Assembly (NCBI GenBank): GCA_016218155.1
Contig: JACREQ010000032.1
Location: 1-64,000 of the forward strand
Length of the DNA stretch: 64,000 nucleotides
Direction: 5' to 3'
Source of the DNA: Bacteroidia bacterium
GTDB lineage: Bacteria > Bacteroidota > Bacteroidia > Bacteroidales > GWA2-32-17
Position numbers and translations under genes: made by a program. Below the pieces are notes generated by a model. That model had not been told where the DNA came from. It ran no database searches and saw nothing but the letters and a program-made list of their open reading frames with translations. This document shows positions 1 through 9,253 of the stretch, piece by piece (position 1 is the first letter of the stretch; each line of letters opens with the position of its first letter).

Positions 1-3000
1 ACAACATATACAGTGACTGTAACAAATGCAGCAACATGTACAGCAACAGCTTCAAGAATCGTAACTGTAAATGCTTTACCAACCGCTGCAATAACTCCAG
101 CAAGTGCAACAATCTGCGCTGGTCAGAGTTCAACATTGACAGCTTCAGGTGGTACAAGTTACTTATGGAGTAATGCCGCAACAACAGCAGCAATAACTGT
201 TACCCCTGCCGCAACAACAACATATACAGTGACTGTAACAAATGCCGCAACATGTACAGCAATATCAAGTGCAACAGTAACTGTAAACGCAGCTCCAACC
301 GCTGCAATAACTCCAGCAAGTGCAACAATCTGTGCCGGTCAGAGTTCAACTTTGACAGCTTCAGGTGGTACAAGTTACTTATGGAGTAATGCTGCCACAA
401 CCGCTGCAATAACTGTTACGCCAGCAATAACAACAACATATACAGTAACTGTAACCAATGCAGCAACATGTACAGCAACTTCAAGTGCAGTAGTAACTGT
501 AAATACATTGCCAACAGCCGCAATAACTCCAGCAAGTGCAACAATTTGTGCCGGTCAGAGTTCAACTTTGACAGCTTCAGGTGGTGCCAGCTACTTATGG
601 AGTAATGCTGCAACAACCGCCGCAATAACTGTTACCCCAGCTGCTACAACAACATATACAGTGACTGTAACCAATGCAGCAACGTGTACAGCAATAGCAA
701 GTGCAGTAGTAGCTGTAAATGCAACACCTGTAGCAAATGCAGGCGTTGATCAGTCAATACCAAATGGAACATCAACCTCTCTTACCGGTTCGGCTTCAGG
801 TGGCTCAGGAACATATACATGGTTATGGTCTCCAGCCGGTCAGTTAGTATCTGCAAATGTTCAGAATCCAACAACTGTTAATTTAGGTACAACAACAACT
901 TATACTTTAACAGTAACAGATGCTGTTACATCATGTCAAGGCACTGATGTAGTAATTGTAACGATAACAGGAAGTCCTTTAAGTGTAACAACTTCTGCAA
1001 CTCCAACAGCGATATGTTTAGGAAGTTCAACACAACTTAATGCTTTAGCTTCAGGAGGTAGTGGAATCTATACATATTCATGGACATCAGTACCGGCAGG
1101 ATTTACTTCAACGATAGCAAATCCGGTGGTATCTCCTACAGTAAATACGACTTATAATGTAACTGTAAATGATGGTTCAAATAATGCAACAGGCAATGTG
1201 TCTGTAACTGTAAATGCAGTTCCGGTAGCTGCAATAACTCCAGCAAGTGCAACGATCTGTGCCGGTCAGAGTTCAACTTTGACAGCTTCAGGTGGTGCAA
1301 GTTATTTATGGAGTAATGCCGCAACAACAGCCGCAATAACTGTTACCCCTGCTGCTACAACAACATATACTGTGACTGTAACCAGTGCAGATGCTTGTAC
1401 AGCAACTTCAAGTGCAGTAGTAACTGTAAATTCATTACCAGTTGTTAATGCAGGTGCAGACCAGGTAGTTTGTTCAGGTACTCCTGTTATATTAACAGGT
1501 AGTGGTGCAACCTCATACACATGGGATAATGGAGTAACAGATGGAACTCCGTTTACTCCTGCTGTAGGTGCAATAACATATACTGTAACAGGAACAACAG
1601 GTGGTTGTTCAAATACCGATCAGGTAGTTGTAACAGTTAATGCTCTTCCAAATGTAAGTGCCGGTTCTGACCAAGTGGTTTGTGAAGGAACTTCTGTTAC
1701 TTTAACAGGTAGTGGAGCTACTTCATATACATGGGATAATGGAGTAATAGATGGAGCTTCATTTACACCAACAGTTGGAATAGTAACATATACTGTAACA
1801 GGCACATTAGGAAGTTGTTCAAATACCGATCAGGTTATTGTAACAGTAAATGCAATACCAAATGTAAATGCAGGTGCCGACCAGATAATATGTGAAGGCT
1901 TACAGATTACTTTAACAGGTAGTGGTGCAACTTCATACGTTTGGGATAATGGAGTAACTGATGGAACTCCGTTTACACAGGCAGTTGGAACTATTACATA
2001 TACTGTTACTGGAACTTCAAATGGTTGTTCTAATACCGATCAGATAATTGTAACAGTAAATGCATCTCCAATAGCATCAGCAACAAGTTTAAATGCATCA
2101 TGTGGTATCGCGGATGGATCTGCAACAGCTAGTGCTACAGGTGGAACAGGAGTTTATACATATCTATGGGATGTAGCAGCTGCTAGTCAGACTTCAGCTA
2201 CTGCAATAAATCTCGGAGTAGGTTCATATACTGTTTCTGTATTTGATGGAAATTGTACATCAACTGCAATAGCTTCTGTAAGTGAAAATGGTGCTCCAAC
2301 AATTACTGTGACTGTAACAAATAGTACAATTTGTGTTGGTCAAACAACAACATTAAATGCAACTGGTGCAGATACCTATTTATGGACACCTTCAACATAT
2401 TTAAGTGCTACAACAGGTAGTTCAGTTGATGCAACTCCACCAACAAGTATTACATATACTGTTCAAGGCACAACTGCAGGTTGTAGTTCTATCCAAACAA
2501 TAGATATAACAGTAGATGCATTACCTTTAGTGAATGCAGGAATTGACCAAGTAATATGTTTGGGTTCTGCTGTGACTTTATCTGGTAGTGGTGCAACTTC
2601 ATACACATGGGATAATGGTGTAACTGATGGAACTCCGTTTACTCCATCTATTGCAGGCGTAACAACTTATACAGTTACAGGAACAATCAATGGTTGTTCA
2701 AATACCGATCAGGTAGTTGTAACAGTAAACACAGCTCCAGTTGCCGGGTTTAGTTATATAGATAATGGTTTTGGTAATGTAACGTTTACCGATTTGTCAC
2801 AGGGAGCAAGTTCATGGACCTGGACATTTGGTGATGGCGGTATTGATTTTACTCAAAACCCAACTTATACTTACCTTGCTAATGGTACATATACAATAAC
2901 TCAGATTGTTCAGAGTCCATGTGGAACTAATTCTACATCACAAACAATTAATGTTATTATTGATAATGTTAATTTAGTGTCTGTGTCATCTCAACTAGAA

Positions 3001-3243
3001 GTATTTCCAAATCCAAGTAACGGACAATTTAACATTAAATACAGTTCAAATACCGGAAACAGTTTTGAAGTAAAAATAATTAGTGTTACTGGTGAAGTTG
3101 TAAGTTCAATTGAATATACAAAAACTTCTACATCCATGATAATTCCTGTAAACATTGAAAAACTTGCTAAAGGAATATATCAGATAAAAGTAACAAATGG
3201 CAATGAGGTAATGAACTCAAGAATAATAATTGACAGATATTAG
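1..3243 (+). CDS. Giant repeat surface protein, T9SS type A sorting domain (5' truncated)
   Basis: The frame is open from the first base, so the true start lies upstream; the GTG at 13 is an internal Val codon. About 1080 residues are visible. They comprise 72-residue Thr/Ala-rich Ig-like units (motif ICAGQSSTLTASGG), then 70-residue units (motif VTLTGSGATSYTWDNG), a PKD-like domain near residues 915-990 (WTFGDGG) and a C-terminal type A sorting domain (VFPNPSNGQFNI ... LAKGIYQIKVTNG). Such proteins cross the outer membrane through the type IX system, which removes the C-terminal domain and anchors or releases the product. An adhesin or matrix role is inferred from the architecture only. A strong terminator follows at once. 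The type of protein is clear; the ligand is unknown. Confidence 0.9.
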   Translation, partial: TTYTVTVTNAATCTATASRIVTVNALPTAAITPASATICAGQSSTLTASGGTSYLWSNAATTAAITVTPAATTTYTVTVTNAATCTAISSATVTVNAAPTAAITPASATICAGQSSTLTASGGTSYLWSNAATTAAITVTPAITTTYTVTVTNAATCTATSSAVVTVNTLPTAAITPASATICAGQSSTLTASGGASYLWSNAATTAAITVTPAATTTYTVTVTNAATCTAIASAVVAVNATPVANAGVDQSIPNGTSTSLTGSASGGSGTYTWLWSPAGQLVSANVQNPTTVNLGTTTTYTLTVTDAVTSCQGTDVVIVTITGSPLSVTTSATPTAICLGSSTQLNALASGGSGIYTYSWTSVPAGFTSTIANPVVSPTVNTTYNVTVNDGSNNATGNVSVTVNAVPVAAITPASATICAGQSSTLTASGGASYLWSNAATTAAITVTPAATTTYTVTVTSADACTATSSAVVTVNSLPVVNAGADQVVCSGTPVILTGSGATSYTWDNGVTDGTPFTPAVGAITYTVTGTTGGCSNTDQVVVTVNALPNVSAGSDQVVCEGTSVTLTGSGATSYTWDNGVIDGASFTPTVGIVTYTVTGTLGSCSNTDQVIVTVNAIPNVNAGADQIICEGLQITLTGSGATSYVWDNGVTDGTPFTQAVGTITYTVTGTSNGCSNTDQIIVTVNASPIASATSLNASCGIADGSATASATGGTGVYTYLWDVAAASQTSATAINLGVGSYTVSVFDGNCTSTAIASVSENGAPTITVTVTNSTICVGQTTTLNATGADTYLWTPSTYLSATTGSSVDATPPTSITYTVQGTTAGCSSIQTIDITVDALPLVNAGIDQVICLGSAVTLSGSGATSYTWDNGVTDGTPFTPSIAGVTTYTVTGTINGCSNTDQVVVTVNTAPVAGFSYIDNGFGNVTFTDLSQGASSWTWTFGDGGIDFTQNPTYTYLANGTYTITQIVQSPCGTNSTSQTINVIIDNVNLVSVSSQLEVFPNPSNGQFNIKYSSNTGNSFEVKIISVTGEVVSSIEYTKTSTSMIIPVNIEKLAKGIYQIKVTNGNEVMNSRIIIDRY
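79..726 (+). repeat. Tandem 216-bp coding repeats (3 full units)
   Basis: Three consecutive units of exactly 216 bp start at 79, 295 and 511 (measured at CCAACC/CCAACA). They are nearly identical at the DNA level, and the window opens inside a further unit. A dispersed fourth copy lies near 1222-1437. High nucleotide identity suggests recent expansion or gene conversion and makes assembly copy number uncertain. Confidence 0.9.
1441..2070 (+). repeat. Tandem 210-bp coding repeats (3 units plus one distant copy)
   Basis: Units start at 1441, 1651 and 1861 with a 210-bp period, each encoding a VNAGxDQ...TGSGATSYTWDNG...NTDQ module. A related unit occurs near 2527-2733. Each module holds two Cys residues (VVCSG and GCSN types), consistent with an intradomain disulphide in an exported protein; the disulphide is an inference. 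Confidence 0.85.
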
Positions 3244-3263
3244 TTAATATAAATAAACTGAAT

Positions 3264-3290
3264 AAAAACCCCGGTAAATCCGGGGTTTTT
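3264..3290. terminator. Bidirectional intrinsic terminator
   Basis: An 11-bp perfect stem AAAAACCCCGG / CCGGGGTTTTT with loop TAAAT lies between the convergent adhesin and response-regulator genes. The A and T flanks let it serve both strands. Confidence 0.9.
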
Positions 3291-3309
3291 ATTTTGATAT
3301 AGATTCTAT

Positions 3310-4002
3310 TTATTCAATAAATCGGTAACCAACACCTTTAATGGTTTGTATGAAGTTGTCGCCAATTTTTTCTCTTAGTTTTCTAATATGAACATCAATT
3401 GTTCTTTCACCTACAACAACATCATTTCCCCAAATGGTATTATAAATGTCATCACGTGTAAAAACTCTTTCAGGTTTTGATGCAAGCAAGACTAATAATT
3501 CAAATTCTTTTTTTGGTAAATTTATTTCTATTCCGTCCTTTGTTACACTATATTTTTCCTTATTAATTGATAAATTCTCGAAATTAATAATTGTATTAGT
3601 CGTTATTTTATTTTCCGAAAAATCAAATCTTTTTAACAACGCTTTAATTCTACTAATAAGTAATTTTGGTTTAATCGGCTTTGTGATATAATCATCAGCT
3701 CCGGCTTCAAAACCTGCGATTTGAGAATAATCTTCGCTACGTGCTGTTAAAAATGTTATAACAGTATTTGAAAGATTTTTATTTTTTTTAAGATTTTCAC
3801 AAACTTCAATGCCGTCCATTCCAGGCATCATAACATCAAGTACAATTAAATTTGGAATTTCTTTACCTGCAATGTTTATTGCCTCCATACCGTTACTGGC
3901 TAAAAATACATTATAGCCTTCTTTTATCAGATTATAACTTAAAAATTCAAGAATATCCGGTTCGTCATCAACAAGAAGAATTTTATAATTATTATTATCC
4001 AT
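3310..4002 (-). CDS. OmpR/PhoB-family response regulator
   Basis: 230 residues. The N-terminal receiver domain carries the acidic pair D12-D13, phosphoacceptor D56 (VLDVMMPGMDG), T86 and K108 (TKP). The C-terminal winged helix-turn-helix domain (about 135-230) ends in the family-typical GVGYRFIE. It should be a DNA-binding regulator phosphorylated by the kinase encoded 2 bp upstream on the same strand. The overall pattern is closest to PhoB/PhoP regulators; the regulon cannot be read from this window. It is not PorX, the T9SS regulator, because it has the wHTH output and no PglZ domain. Confidence 0.93.
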   Translation of the reverse strand: MDNNNYKILLVDDEPDILEFLSYNLIKEGYNVFLASNGMEAINIAGKEIPNLIVLDVMMPGMDGIEVCENLKKNKNLSNTVITFLTARSEDYSQIAGFEAGADDYITKPIKPKLLISRIKALLKRFDFSENKITTNTIINFENLSINKEKYSVTKDGIEINLPKKEFELLVLLASKPERVFTRDDIYNTIWGNDVVVGERTIDVHIRKLREKIGDNFIQTIKGVGYRFIE

Positions 4003-4004
4003 AC

Positions 4005-5051
4005 TTACTTTGAATTATTTGCTTTTTTTAAAGTAAAAGAAAATGCTGAGCCTTCACCAAAAGTACTTCTAACGTGTATGCTTTCTCCATGCACCTCTAA
4101 AATATGCTTAACAATTGCTAAACCAAGCCCAGTTCCTCCCTGATCACGCGACCTGCTTTTGTCAACTCTGTAAAATCTTTCAAATAAACGTGGAATGTAT
4201 TTTTCTTCAATACCAACTCCATTATCACTTATTTCAATTAAAATTTTATTATCCATGTCATAAAAAGAAATTGTAGTATTTCCATTATGTTTCCCATAAA
4301 TAATAGAGTTTACAATTAAATTGTTTATTACATCAGTAATTCTTTGTTTGTCGGCATTAACTAGTATTATTTTATCAGAACAATTTATTTGTACTTTAAT
4401 ACTTTTTTGGTTTGCACGCATTTCATGCATTTCAATAACTTCCTTTACTAATTGAATAATATTAAAGTCTTCGCGGATTAGTTCTAGTTCTCCTGATTCG
4501 AGTTTAGAAATTGATTCCAGATCCTGAACTATAGTAATTAATCTGTTTATACTTTGATCAGCTTTCTCAAGATATTTGTGATTAATGTTAGGATCATCAA
4601 TTCCACCATCCATAAGTGTAGAAATGTAGCCCTGAGCATTAAAAATTGGAGTTTTGAGTTCATGAGATACATTACCTAAGAATTCTCTTCTGTATTTTTC
4701 AAGTTTTTTTAATTTATCTATCTCACGGGTTTTAAGTTTAGCCCAATTTGCAACATCTTTACTTGTTTCGTTCACAATGTCTTTATCCTCATAAGTGTCA
4801 ACCTGACTCAAATCCAGATTGCTTGTTTTCTGAATAATTTTATAAATAGGAGTTATTTTATTTATTAAAACTTTTCTTAGAGTATAGAAAATTATCAAAT
4901 ATGTAACAATAAATACAGAAAGAATCTCTATACATAAATATTTCCAGATATTTGTACTCTCAATAAAAAAACTAAAAGCAGAAAAAATACCGGTAAATAG
5001 TGCAACAATTATTGAAACTATCAATGAAATATTTTTCGAAGAGTAGACCAT
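4005..5051 (-). CDS. Membrane sensor histidine kinase (PhoR-like)
   Basis: 348 residues from the ATG at 5051; an upstream in-frame TTG at 5054 is less likely. Two membrane helices (about 8-30 and 37-58) enclose a very short extracytoplasmic loop, so ligand sensing may be intramembrane or through a partner. The H box is NVSHELKTP (His near 130); the N box (INNLIVNSIIYG), G1 (DNGVGI), F (FERFYR) and G2 (GGTGLGLAIV) boxes are intact. I see no clear PAS or HAMP domain. Its stop codon is 2 bp before the regulator gene, so the two are co-transcribed as a two-component system. Confidence 0.92.
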   Translation of the reverse strand: MVYSSKNISLIVSIIVALFTGIFSAFSFFIESTNIWKYLCIEILSVFIVTYLIIFYTLRKVLINKITPIYKIIQKTSNLDLSQVDTYEDKDIVNETSKDVANWAKLKTREIDKLKKLEKYRREFLGNVSHELKTPIFNAQGYISTLMDGGIDDPNINHKYLEKADQSINRLITIVQDLESISKLESGELELIREDFNIIQLVKEVIEMHEMRANQKSIKVQINCSDKIILVNADKQRITDVINNLIVNSIIYGKHNGNTTISFYDMDNKILIEISDNGVGIEEKYIPRLFERFYRVDKSRSRDQGGTGLGLAIVKHILEVHGESIHVRSTFGEGSAFSFTLKKANNSK

Positions 5052-5129
5052 CAATTGGTTAAAATAAATTCTCCTAAAAATACAAAAGATTTTAGATAGA
5101 ACATAGTAGTTTTATTTATCACACATTTT

Positions 5130-5160
5130 TTTGAAATATGCGAAAAATTAGGTAGGTTTG
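5130..5160 (+). promoter_or_regulatory. Bacteroidetes sigma-ABfr-type promoter
   Basis: TTTG (5130-5133), 19-bp spacer, TAGGTTTG (5153-5160): an exact match to the -33/-7 consensus known from Bacteroidetes. Transcription would start near 5167. The in-frame TTG at 5158 lies inside the -7 box, which argues that the M24 peptidase starts at ATG 5185. Confidence 0.8.
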
Positions 5161-5184
5161 AATAAAATCAAAAAGATAGAGATT

Positions 5185-6579
5185 ATGTTCGATTCTATTG
5201 TATATCAAGACAGAAGAAACAAGTTGCGTTCAATGTTAAAAAGTGGGCTAATTATTTTACTAGGTAATAATGAATCGCCTATGAATTATCCGGCTAATAC
5301 ATATAAGTTTAGACAAGACAGCACTTTTTTATATTTTTTTGGATTATCAATGCCAGGTCTTGCTGGTGTTATTGATATTGATAACGGGAAAGATGTTGTT
5401 TTTGGTAACGACGTTGATATTGATGATATTATCTGGATGGGGCCTCAACCTTCAATAAAGGAATTATGCCAAAAATTTGCAGTAAATGAAACTTACCCGA
5501 TGGCAATGCTTTCAGAGTTAGTATCAGATGCAAATAAAAGAAAACGGACAATTCATTTTTTACCTCCCTACAGAGCTGAAAATAAACTTACACTTGAGAA
5601 ACTGCTTGTTATTCCATCAACTTCTTTAAAAGATAAAGCCTCAGTTGAATTAATAAAAGCAGTTGTTGCAATAAGATCTATTAAAGATAGTTTTGAGATT
5701 GCTCATCTTGATGATATTATGAGTGTAGGCTATCAAATGCACACAACCGCAATGAGGATGGCTCAATCAGGAGTTTATGAGCGTGAAATAGCCGGATTTA
5801 TTGAAGGTCTTGCATTGTCACATGGTGGTACTGTTTCATTTCCGGTAATATTATCTAAGCATGGAGAAACACTTCATAATCATAATCACAGTAATAAACT
5901 TGTTGCAGGTGATTTAATGATTTGTGATGCAGGTTTTGAATCAGAAATGGGTTATGCTACAGATCATACTAGGGTAGTACCAGTTGGTGGAAAATTTACA
6001 CAAAAACAAAAAGAAATTTATCAGATAGTTCTTGATACCAATAATGCTGCAATAAATGCAATTAAACCTGGGATAAACTATCGTGAAGTTCATTTATTGG
6101 CAGCTACTGTTATTACCGAGGGACTAAAAAATCTTGGTTTAATGAAAGGTGATACTAAAGAGGCTGTTGCTGCAGGAGCACATACAATGTTTTTTCCACA
6201 CGGATTAGGGCATATGATGGGAATTGATGTTCATGACATGGAAGATTTGGGTGAGAATTATGTCGGTTATGATGATAAAATAAAAAGAAGTGAACAATTT
6301 GGAACAGCATATTTAAGGCTTGGACGTAAACTTCAGACTGGTTTTGTTCTGACTGTTGAACCTGGCATTTATTTTATTCCGGCGCTTATTGATAAATGGA
6401 AAGAAGAAAGATTAAACTATAACTTTATTAATTTTGATAAAGTAAATCAATACAGAGATTTTGGTGGAATCAGACTGGAAGATGATATTCTGGTAACTGA
6501 AACCGGAAATCGTATTCTTGGAAAAAAGAGAATTCCTATAACAATTGACGAAGTAGAAAAAACTGTACAATCGAAATAG
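5185..6579 (+). CDS. Aminopeptidase P family (M24B) metallopeptidase
   Basis: 464 residues. The N-terminal aminopeptidase-P domain (about 1-170) is followed by a pita-bread catalytic domain. The five metal ligands are visible: D248 in CDAGFE, D in YATDHTR, H in HGLGHMMG, E in TVEPGIY and E in RLEDD. The family removes N-terminal residues before proline using two Mn or Co ions, usually in the cytoplasm; no signal peptide is seen. ATG 5185 is chosen because the longer TTG start at 5158 falls within the promoter. It is followed after 6 bp by an alpha/beta hydrolase gene, so they are probably co-transcribed. Confidence 0.93.
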   Translation: MFDSIVYQDRRNKLRSMLKSGLIILLGNNESPMNYPANTYKFRQDSTFLYFFGLSMPGLAGVIDIDNGKDVVFGNDVDIDDIIWMGPQPSIKELCQKFAVNETYPMAMLSELVSDANKRKRTIHFLPPYRAENKLTLEKLLVIPSTSLKDKASVELIKAVVAIRSIKDSFEIAHLDDIMSVGYQMHTTAMRMAQSGVYEREIAGFIEGLALSHGGTVSFPVILSKHGETLHNHNHSNKLVAGDLMICDAGFESEMGYATDHTRVVPVGGKFTQKQKEIYQIVLDTNNAAINAIKPGINYREVHLLAATVITEGLKNLGLMKGDTKEAVAAGAHTMFFPHGLGHMMGIDVHDMEDLGENYVGYDDKIKRSEQFGTAYLRLGRKLQTGFVLTVEPGIYFIPALIDKWKEERLNYNFINFDKVNQYRDFGGIRLEDDILVTETGNRILGKKRIPITIDEVEKTVQSK

Positions 6580-6585
6580 GTTTTT

Positions 6586-7377
6586 ATGACTGCTTCAATA
6601 GTTTATAAAGAAAAGCTATTGTCATATAATATAATTGGAGAAGGGTTTCCAATTGTATTTCTTCATGGTTATTTAGAAACAAATGAAATATGGTCTGATT
6701 TTGCTTTAAAGCTTTCAGAACAATATAAAGTAATTTGTCCTGATTTGCCTGGGCATGGTAAAAGCGAAGAGTTTGAACAACAAACAATAGAAATAATGGC
6801 TGAGGCTGTTAATTTTTTATTGAATCAGTTAAAAATCGAAAAAATATTTTTAGTTGGTCATTCAATGGGTGGCTATGTTACACTTGCTTTTGCCGAATTA
6901 TTTCCGGAAAAGATAAAAAGTTTTTGTCTTTTTCATTCACATCCTTTTGCCGATAATGAAGAAAAGAAAAATAACAGATTGCACGAAATAGAGCTGTTAA
7001 AAAAAGGAAAAAAGCATATTTTAATAAATATGGGAGTTCCTAAAATGTTTGCTCAAGAATATATAGATAAAAGAAAAGAACTGTTGGGGAAATCTTTGCA
7101 AATTGCTTCAAATATAACTGCAAGTGGTATGATCGCATGTTTAACTGCTATGATGAAGCGACCTGACAGATCTGTATTTTTGATGAATATTAATTTCCCT
7201 GTACTTTTAATATTAGGAAAACATGATGAATATTTTTCTTATAAAGATATTTCTGCATACTCAAATATTATTAAACAAATTAAAACAGTAGTGCTGGAAA
7301 AATCCGGACATTTGGGGATGTTTGAAGAGCCTGAAATTTCACTTCAGCTTTTATGCGATTTTGTTAAAAATAATTAG
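6586..7377 (+). CDS. Alpha/beta hydrolase fold protein
   Basis: 263 residues. Hydrolase-fold landmarks are present: the oxyanion-side HGYLET near residue 26, nucleophile elbow GHSMGGY (Ser near 92), acidic residue in LGKHDEYF and a terminal His in KSGHLGMFEEPE. The nucleophile, acid and His of a complete catalytic triad can be assigned. The substrate is unknown; family members include esterases, lipases and C-C hydrolases. No signal peptide is visible. It sits 6 bp after the M24 peptidase gene and most likely shares its promoter. Confidence 0.88.
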   Translation: MTASIVYKEKLLSYNIIGEGFPIVFLHGYLETNEIWSDFALKLSEQYKVICPDLPGHGKSEEFEQQTIEIMAEAVNFLLNQLKIEKIFLVGHSMGGYVTLAFAELFPEKIKSFCLFHSHPFADNEEKKNNRLHEIELLKKGKKHILINMGVPKMFAQEYIDKRKELLGKSLQIASNITASGMIACLTAMMKRPDRSVFLMNINFPVLLILGKHDEYFSYKDISAYSNIIKQIKTVVLEKSGHLGMFEEPEISLQLLCDFVKNN

Positions 7378-7467
7378 TTATTTGTTACCAATTTTTACCT
7401 TTTAACTTAGTATTTGGGTTAAGATTATTTTATTGAATATTGCAATAAGTTTTCGATATTTGCATAT

Positions 7468-8577
7468 ATGAGAGGTTTTAAAATAATAATTTGTATGGTT
7501 ATAATGGCATTTTTTATGTCAGCCTCTCTGATTGCACAAGATAAAAGGTATGTTGTTGTAAAGGGTGGTTTTGGTTTGCCATTTGGAGCATATGGATTAA
7601 ATGTTGAGTATAGATGGTATAATCTTGGTGGATATTTCGGAGCAGGATATATGAAGGCTCAAAACTATCGCGAAATAAATATTAAATCCACAATAAATTC
7701 GGCTTTGGGTTTAAAATATTATTTTTTTAAACCAGAAGATGGATGGAGACCAATTATTGGAATACATGCAGGATGGTTAAATAACTATTATCTTAATAAA
7801 ATTGGTACAATGCAATATAATCCGACAGTATATGGCTTAGCTGGTATCGTGGGATTTGAATTAAGTGAAAAAATTGTAAGCCTTGAAATGTCTTTAGTTT
7901 TTGATCCCGGGTTTGCTATATTAAAACCAGAAACACATCCATATTATAAAGGTAAAATATATGTTACTCCAACAATTGGTGTTGGTGTAAATCTTTATGC
8001 ATTAAAAAGATTTCTAAAAGGAGAAGATAAGAGCAAAACAATTAAAAATGTTGAGCCACAAGAATATGTTAACAGTAATTCGGTAGTGAAAAAACAGGCA
8101 GAAGAGAATCCTGTAACAAAATTGTTAGCTACAAAAATTGTTTCTGATTGTAATGATACACTAGGATTTAAAGCTGTAAAGAGTCTAATTCGGGATAAAC
8201 ATGGTAAATTACTTGCAGGAAAACAAATTGCAGAAGATTTGTATTTGTTTGTTCGTTTTCAACAAAACGGAGCAATTACAGGCCAGTCTTTGCAAATAAC
8301 ATATATAGATTCGACAAATAAATCAATTGAAGTGCAAATTGTTAAAACAAATAAACCAGAAGCTAATATTGAAAGTTTGTCAAGGTCGTTAGCTGCATAT
8401 GAAGATGTTTCCGGATCTAATTATAAGGTTATACAGGGTAAGGCAACTATTTTTTATTATGGTAATGAAAGAAATGAAATGTCAATTAGGCTAACTGACC
8501 TTATAATGAGTCAGCAAAATAAGAATCAGCTTTATTATGATGAGATACTAATATGTATTTTAGCTGAAAAAAAATAA
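7468..8577 (+). CDS. Predicted outer-membrane barrel protein with C-terminal extension
   Basis: 369 residues with a signal peptide (about 1-23, ending SASLIAQ). Residues 25-190 alternate glycine/aromatic strands (KGGFGLPFGAYGLNVEYRW, GAGYM) typical of small outer-membrane beta barrels. Residues 200-369 form a hydrophilic domain with no recognised motif, probably periplasmic. It converges with the next gene with only 1 bp between the stop codons and no visible terminator. Function unknown. Confidence 0.75.
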   Translation: MRGFKIIICMVIMAFFMSASLIAQDKRYVVVKGGFGLPFGAYGLNVEYRWYNLGGYFGAGYMKAQNYREINIKSTINSALGLKYYFFKPEDGWRPIIGIHAGWLNNYYLNKIGTMQYNPTVYGLAGIVGFELSEKIVSLEMSLVFDPGFAILKPETHPYYKGKIYVTPTIGVGVNLYALKRFLKGEDKSKTIKNVEPQEYVNSNSVVKKQAEENPVTKLLATKIVSDCNDTLGFKAVKSLIRDKHGKLLAGKQIAEDLYLFVRFQQNGAITGQSLQITYIDSTNKSIEVQIVKTNKPEANIESLSRSLAAYEDVSGSNYKVIQGKATIFYYGNERNEMSIRLTDLIMSQQNKNQLYYDEILICILAEKK

Positions 8578-8578
8578 G

Positions 8579-9253
8579 CTATTTGAAAGTTTCTGTTTTG
8601 TGAAGCTTCTTTTCTCCGTTTATTGTTATGAAAATATTATAAGTTCCGTTAGGTAATTTGCTTATATCTATGTCATAAAATCCAAATGCATTTGGTTTAG
8701 GATTTGCTAATGTTAATATATTTTCTTTTTTGCTATTTTCAAAAATTATTTCTGAAACACCATTTAAGCCTGTCGCATTTATTGAGTATTTTACTGATTT
8801 TTCTGAATCTTTACTTGTTGTGTTTTCAGTTTCATGCTTTCTTAAATCTGTATTATTACTTGAGTTTTTAATAATGTTATTGTTTTTGATTTTTTCGGTA
8901 TTTACATCAGCTACTATATTGTCTTTTTCGGTATTCTCAGAATTTATTGAAACAATAGCATTGTTACTGATTTTTTCAGATTCGTTATTTGTAATTTCTT
9001 TTTTTTCTGATATATTTTGATTTGTTATATTCTTTGTTCCAGTGTTATAATTATAGAAAATTAAGAACAAACCAAATATTAATACAGATAATCCTATTCC
9101 ACCAATAAAATATTTTAATAATGGATTAGTAACCGAATATTGTGGTATTTGTTTTTCGATGCTCTCCCACATCGAATCAGGAGGACTTTTTTCAAAGTTT
9201 TCTGTTCGGTTAACAAAAAAATCTCCTACATCTGTTTTAGTGAACTCGCTCAT
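8579..9253 (-). CDS. Anti-sigma-like single-pass membrane protein
   Basis: 224 residues. The cytoplasmic N-terminus (about 1-45, with PPDSMWESIEKQIP) is followed by one membrane helix (about 47-67), an Asn/Glu/Lys/Ser-rich periplasmic stretch and a C-terminal beta domain (about 160-224, LPNGTYNIFITINGEK). Its start overlaps the end of the ECF sigma gene by 17 bp, the usual arrangement for a sigma factor and its membrane-bound partner. The C-terminus resembles a T9SS type A sorting domain in pattern. The role as sigma antagonist is inferred from position and topology; no named anti-sigma domain is recognised. Confidence 0.7.
   Translation of the reverse strand: MSEFTKTDVGDFFVNRTENFEKSPPDSMWESIEKQIPQYSVTNPLLKYFIGGIGLSVLIFGLFLIFYNYNTGTKNITNQNISEKKEITNNESEKISNNAIVSINSENTEKDNIVADVNTEKIKNNNIIKNSSNNTDLRKHETENTTSKDSEKSVKYSINATGLNGVSEIIFENSKKENILTLANPKPNAFGFYDIDISKLPNGTYNIFITINGEKKLHKTETFK

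Noticed and set aside
200-1805. Five minus-strand ORFs of 60-72 residues inside the adhesin gene
   Set aside because: They recur with the 216-bp and 210-bp repeat periods, have low-complexity Leu/His or Thr/Val products and are antisense shadows of the repeat units.
3310-5051. PorX/PorY regulators of type IX secretion
   Set aside because: The regulator has a winged-helix DNA-binding domain rather than the PorX output domain, and the kinase is generic.
8730-9020. Plus-strand ORF of 96 residues
   Set aside because: Phe/Ser/Leu-rich mirror of the Asn/Lys/Glu-rich linker of the anti-sigma-like gene; no start signals.
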